Assembly (NCBI GenBank): GCA_027061865.1 | Contig: JAMOVZ010000342.1 | Coordinates: 1 to 7,578, forward strand | DNA: 7,578 bases | Origin: Desulfobacterales bacterium | GTDB lineage: Bacteria > Desulfobacterota > DSM-4660 > Desulfatiglandales > Desulfatiglandaceae | Reading direction: 5' to 3' | In this document: positions 4,858 to 7,578 of the stretch, piece by piece | How the letters are laid out: every line of letters begins with the position of its first letter | Position numbering within the stretch: the first letter of the stretch is position 1 | Made by a program: the position numbers and the translations under genes | Notes under the pieces: generated by a model | The model's input: only the letters and a program-made list of their open reading frames with translations | Database searches by the model: none | Told to the model about the DNA's origin: nothing

Positions 4858-5865
4858 TCAGTCGAAGATCGCTTTTACAAACTCACCGGGGTCAAAGGGC
4901 CTCAAGTCTTCAGTCTTTTCACCAATGCCAATAAAATGTATGGGAAGCTTCATCTGGTGGGAGATACCAACCACGATTCCGCCCTTGGCCGTACCGTCCA
5001 GCTTTGTAAGGATGATCCCGGTGACACCCAAGGCCTCGTGAAACATCTTTGCTTGGCTTACTGCATTTTGGCCGGTAGTGGCGTCCAGCACCAACCACAC
5101 CTCGTGTGGTGCGCCAGGCAGCTTCTTTCCTATGACGCGCTTTACCTTTTGGAGCTCTTCCATTAGATTCTTCTTGGTGTGAAGCCTCCCGGCAGTATCT
5201 ACCAGCACCACATCAACCCCCCTTGCCACAGCCGCTGCAATACCGTCAAAGGCCACAGCAGAGGGATCGGCGCCAGACTTTTGCTTAACCACCTCGGCCC
5301 CAACCCTCTCGCCCCAGACCTCCAACTGCTCAACAGCTGCAGCCCTAAAGGTGTCGGCCGCCACCAGCAGCACCTTTTTGCCCTCCTTTATGAAACGGTG
5401 GGCCGCCTTGCCAATAGTGGTGGTCTTCCCCACACCATTGACACCCACCACCATAATGACCAAGGGAGAACCTTCAGGGAACTGTAATTCCTGGGGCAGT
5501 GCCGATTCAAGATAGCCCAGGATCTCATCCTTCAAGGTAGTCTTCAGTTTGGCTGGATCGCTCAAGGCCTTCCTGGCAACCTTGTCCTGAACAATATCTA
5601 TCAACTCCTGGGTGGTTTCCACACCCAGGTCAGAGGTAAAGAGGATTTCTTCCAGCTCCTCCATCACCTCAGGGGTGATTTCCTTCTTTCCCAAGATCAG
5701 GCGGTCAAGCCTTCCTGTAATGGTGCTTCGGGTCTTGGCGAGCCCTTGCTTTAGACGGGCAAAGAGGCCTTTTTTCTCCTCTGACGGGGTTTCTAATTCC
5801 AGCTTCGGCTCCTCAGTCCTCTGGTCCTGGCCATCATCCTTTTTCCCTTTGAAAAACCTGATCAT
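4858..5865 (-). CDS. ftsY: Signal recognition particle receptor FtsY
   Basis: The SRP receptor GTPase: it docks SRP-ribosome complexes at the inner membrane for co-translational insertion of membrane proteins. The protein is 335 residues: a short charged N-terminal region (1-30, with no long acidic A domain like that of E. coli), the helical N domain (about 31-125) and the GTPase G domain. GTPase motifs are all present: P-loop GVNGVGKTTT (141-150), DTFRAAAVEQL (171-181), DTAGRLHT (223-230), TKLDGTAKGG (287-296) and GIGEKTEDLRPF (313-324). The KGLFARLKQGLAKT segment (32-45) matches the amphipathic membrane-targeting helix of FtsY proteins. The start ATG (5863-5865) follows an AGGACAGG tract. 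It lies 6 bases after smc and 3 bases before the thioesterase, so it is the middle gene of a tight operon. The assignment is secure. Confidence 0.97.
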   Translation of the reverse strand: MIRFFKGKKDDGQDQRTEEPKLELETPSEEKKGLFARLKQGLAKTRSTITGRLDRLILGKKEITPEVMEELEEILFTSDLGVETTQELIDIVQDKVARKALSDPAKLKTTLKDEILGYLESALPQELQFPEGSPLVIMVVGVNGVGKTTTIGKAAHRFIKEGKKVLLVAADTFRAAAVEQLEVWGERVGAEVVKQKSGADPSAVAFDGIAAAVARGVDVVLVDTAGRLHTKKNLMEELQKVKRVIGKKLPGAPHEVWLVLDATTGQNAVSQAKMFHEALGVTGIILTKLDGTAKGGIVVGISHQMKLPIHFIGIGEKTEDLRPFDPGEFVKAIFD

Positions 5866-5871
5866 CCTGTC

Positions 5872-7578
5872 CTATTTGCCTCCCCCTGTCTGCAACTTCT
5901 TGGCCTCTTCCATGTCCACTGAAACGATCTTGGAAACCCCTGCCTCTTCCATGGTGACCCCATAGAGACGGTCTGCAATCTCCATTGTGCGGCGGTTGTG
6001 GGTAACCATTATAATTTGGGAGAACTTCTTTATCTCTTGGAGCAGATTATTAAACCGATCGATGTTTGCCTCATCCAACGGGGCATCCACCTCGTCAAGA
6101 AGGCAGAATGGGCTTGGCTTTATCATGTAGATGGAAAAAAGCAAAGCCATTGCAACCAGGGCCTTTTCCCCTCCAGAGAGCAGCCCCATGTGGCTGAGCT
6201 TCTTGCCGGGAGGCCTCACTTCCACCAGCACGCCACTGTCAAGGGGAGCGTCTTCCCTTGTGAGCCTGAGCCCAGCGGTGCCGCCATTAAAAAGTATTGG
6301 AAATATTTCTTTGAGCTTCTTGTCCACCTCGGAGAATGTATACCGAAACTTCTCAAGAGAGGTCTTGTTGATCTTCCTGATCGCCTTCTCGAGTGAGTCA
6401 ATGGAGTTCAACAGGTCCTTGCGCTGTGCTTCCATAAATTCATAGCGTTCCTTGAGTGCCTCGTGCTCCTTGATGGCCGTAAGGTTGACCTCTCCTAACC
6501 TATCCCTGGCCTCCCTTTTCACCCTTAATTCCTCTTTTATGCTGGATGCTGAAAAATCTTCCTTTAGGTAAGAGGTAAATACCTCCCTAAGGTCCAAGCC
6601 AAATTTATCCTGCACCGTCTCGTGGAGATTTGAAATCTTCATCTCGATCTCGGAGCTCTCCATCCGGGCCGTAGCTATTTTTTCCCTTAGCTCGTCTATC
6701 TCTCTTCGCAATTGCTCTAGCCCTGTTTCCTGCTCCTTTATACTGGCCAATAAGTCCTGCCGGGCCCGCTCTGCAGTGCGCACCGCATATTCTTTTCTTT
6801 GCAGCTCGTCGTATAAATCTTCCAATTTTTCTTTTATCTTTTTTTGTTCCTCAAGCCTTTCCTGGCTCCTATGGCGGTTTTGTTCCAGTTCCAGGTTTAT
6901 TCGTTCTATCCGCTCCCTGGCTTCGACCACGAAGCTCTTCACACGCTCCTTTTCCCGCAAAAGCCCCCGCCTTTCCTCTTCAAGCACCTTTCCTTCAGCC
7001 TTTATCTGCGCCAAGGCCTCCCTTGCCTCTTCATATTCCTTCTCACATTCCTGGTATTCCCGCTCCTTTTCTCGAAAGTAGGCCTCTCTTTGGCTCCTAA
7101 GCTCCACCACACCTTGAAGGCTTTCCTTGATCTCCCGAAGCCTCCTCTGGTGATCCTCGTGATCCCTGGCCTTTTTCTCAAGATCTTCTCTGATGCGCTT
7201 TGCAAGATCTTCCAGCCGGTCCATTTCCTGGCTCAGCCGGAATATGCCGTTATCTATATCGGTGATTTCTTGTTTGCAAGACCACCTCTCCTCTGTTAGC
7301 TCATCAAGCCTCTGCTTTAGAAGCTTTATCTCTTTGTCGATAGACTGAAGTTGTTGGGTGGTGGCGCTCACTTCCTCTCCAAGTCTAACTACCTCCTCTT
7401 TTAATGCCTGAATCTCACGCCTTCTGCCCAGAAGCCCCCCGGATTCCCTGGCAGCACGGCCTCCGCTTATGATCCCTCGCTCATCCACCATGTCTCCATC
7501 CAAGGTAACCAGGCACTGGCTTCTACCATTTTCTTTCCACTTGGAAAGTGCCTGGTCAAGATCCTCCACCACCACGGT
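5872..7578 (-). CDS. smc: Chromosome segregation protein SMC, C-terminal half (5' end off the window)
   Basis: The last 568 or so residues of an SMC ATPase, which condenses and helps segregate the chromosome as a dimer with ScpA/ScpB. The frame is open to the right edge; full-length SMC is about 1150-1200 residues, so the N-terminal Walker A and first coiled coil lie outside. Numbering from the GTG codon at 7575: the end of the hinge (LVTLDGDMVDERGIISGG, 22-39), then a long charged coiled coil (about 50-420), then the C-terminal ATPase lobe. The lobe has the ABC signature LSGGE (466-470), Walker B FCLLDEVDAPLD (490-501, with catalytic E495) and the switch His in VTHN (524-527). All C-lobe motifs are intact. 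It stops six bases before ftsY, and the three genes are probably one transcript with the promoter upstream, outside this window. Confidence 0.96.
   Translation of the reverse strand, partial: TVVVEDLDQALSKWKENGRSQCLVTLDGDMVDERGIISGGRAARESGGLLGRRREIQALKEEVVRLGEEVSATTQQLQSIDKEIKLLKQRLDELTEERWSCKQEITDIDNGIFRLSQEMDRLEDLAKRIREDLEKKARDHEDHQRRLREIKESLQGVVELRSQREAYFREKEREYQECEKEYEEAREALAQIKAEGKVLEEERRGLLREKERVKSFVVEARERIERINLELEQNRHRSQERLEEQKKIKEKLEDLYDELQRKEYAVRTAERARQDLLASIKEQETGLEQLRREIDELREKIATARMESSEIEMKISNLHETVQDKFGLDLREVFTSYLKEDFSASSIKEELRVKREARDRLGEVNLTAIKEHEALKERYEFMEAQRKDLLNSIDSLEKAIRKINKTSLEKFRYTFSEVDKKLKEIFPILFNGGTAGLRLTREDAPLDSGVLVEVRPPGKKLSHMGLLSGGEKALVAMALLFSIYMIKPSPFCLLDEVDAPLDEANIDRFNNLLQEIKKFSQIIMVTHNRRTMEIADRLYGVTMEEAGVSKIVSVDMEEAKKLQTGGGK

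Noticed and set aside
6844..7299. A 151-residue open frame on the + strand, opposite the smc coiled coil
   Set aside because: It is antisense to a clear SMC coiled coil. Its Leu/Phe/Pro-rich translation is what a Glu/Lys-rich coding strand gives on the other strand, and it has no family features.
1..7578. Search for CRISPR arrays, tRNA or rRNA genes, insertion sequences, phage or defence genes
   Set aside because: No regularly spaced repeats, cloverleaf-like sequence, transposase, integrase or known defence domain is visible; nearly all sequence is accounted for by the genes listed.

Overview
The window looks like ordinary chromosomal DNA from a Gram-negative, probably anaerobic bacterium. 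My best guess is the former Deltaproteobacteria (Desulfobacterota). That rests on gene style: a KamA-type radical SAM protein, a cyclic-nucleotide/PilZ fusion of a type common in that group, and several small proteins resembling families I associate with it. There is no rRNA, tRNA, insertion sequence, CRISPR array or phage gene. Base composition and codon use look even throughout. The window is densely coded; the longest gap is about 146 bases.

Layout. Positions 2-553 (+) hold the C-terminal part of a KamA-family radical SAM protein whose start lies off the left edge. It is followed at 604-1296 (+) by a two-domain signal-binding protein (cNMP-binding plus PilZ). The convergent gene at 1297-2241 (-) is TrmB, the tRNA m7G46 methyltransferase, with a long C-terminal extension. 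A short divergent control region (2242-2387) separates it from a run of four + strand genes. These are a 78-residue beta-rich protein, a very lysine-rich protein, a small Cys/His-containing protein, and a radical SAM enzyme with a CX4CX2C cluster motif. The radical SAM gene ends at 4442, running 62 bases into the 3' end of a convergent gene.

The right part (4381-7578, - strand) is a tight operon transcribed right to left: smc (C-terminal half only, running off the right edge), ftsY, then a hotdog acyl-CoA thioesterase. The gaps are only 6 and 3 bases, which suggests co-transcription and probably translational coupling.

How the genes work together. The right operon joins chromosome condensation (SMC), membrane-protein targeting (FtsY) and an acyl-CoA thioesterase. 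TrmB modifies tRNA. The cNMP/PilZ protein is a likely second-messenger effector. The four-gene + strand run is mostly of unknown function. I do not see a clear new defence or mobile system. The points most worth a second look are substituted key residues in the KamA-like protein and TrmB, the dual-nucleotide architecture of the 604-1296 protein, the extreme lysine tail at 2669-3016, and the tight convergent gene ends.
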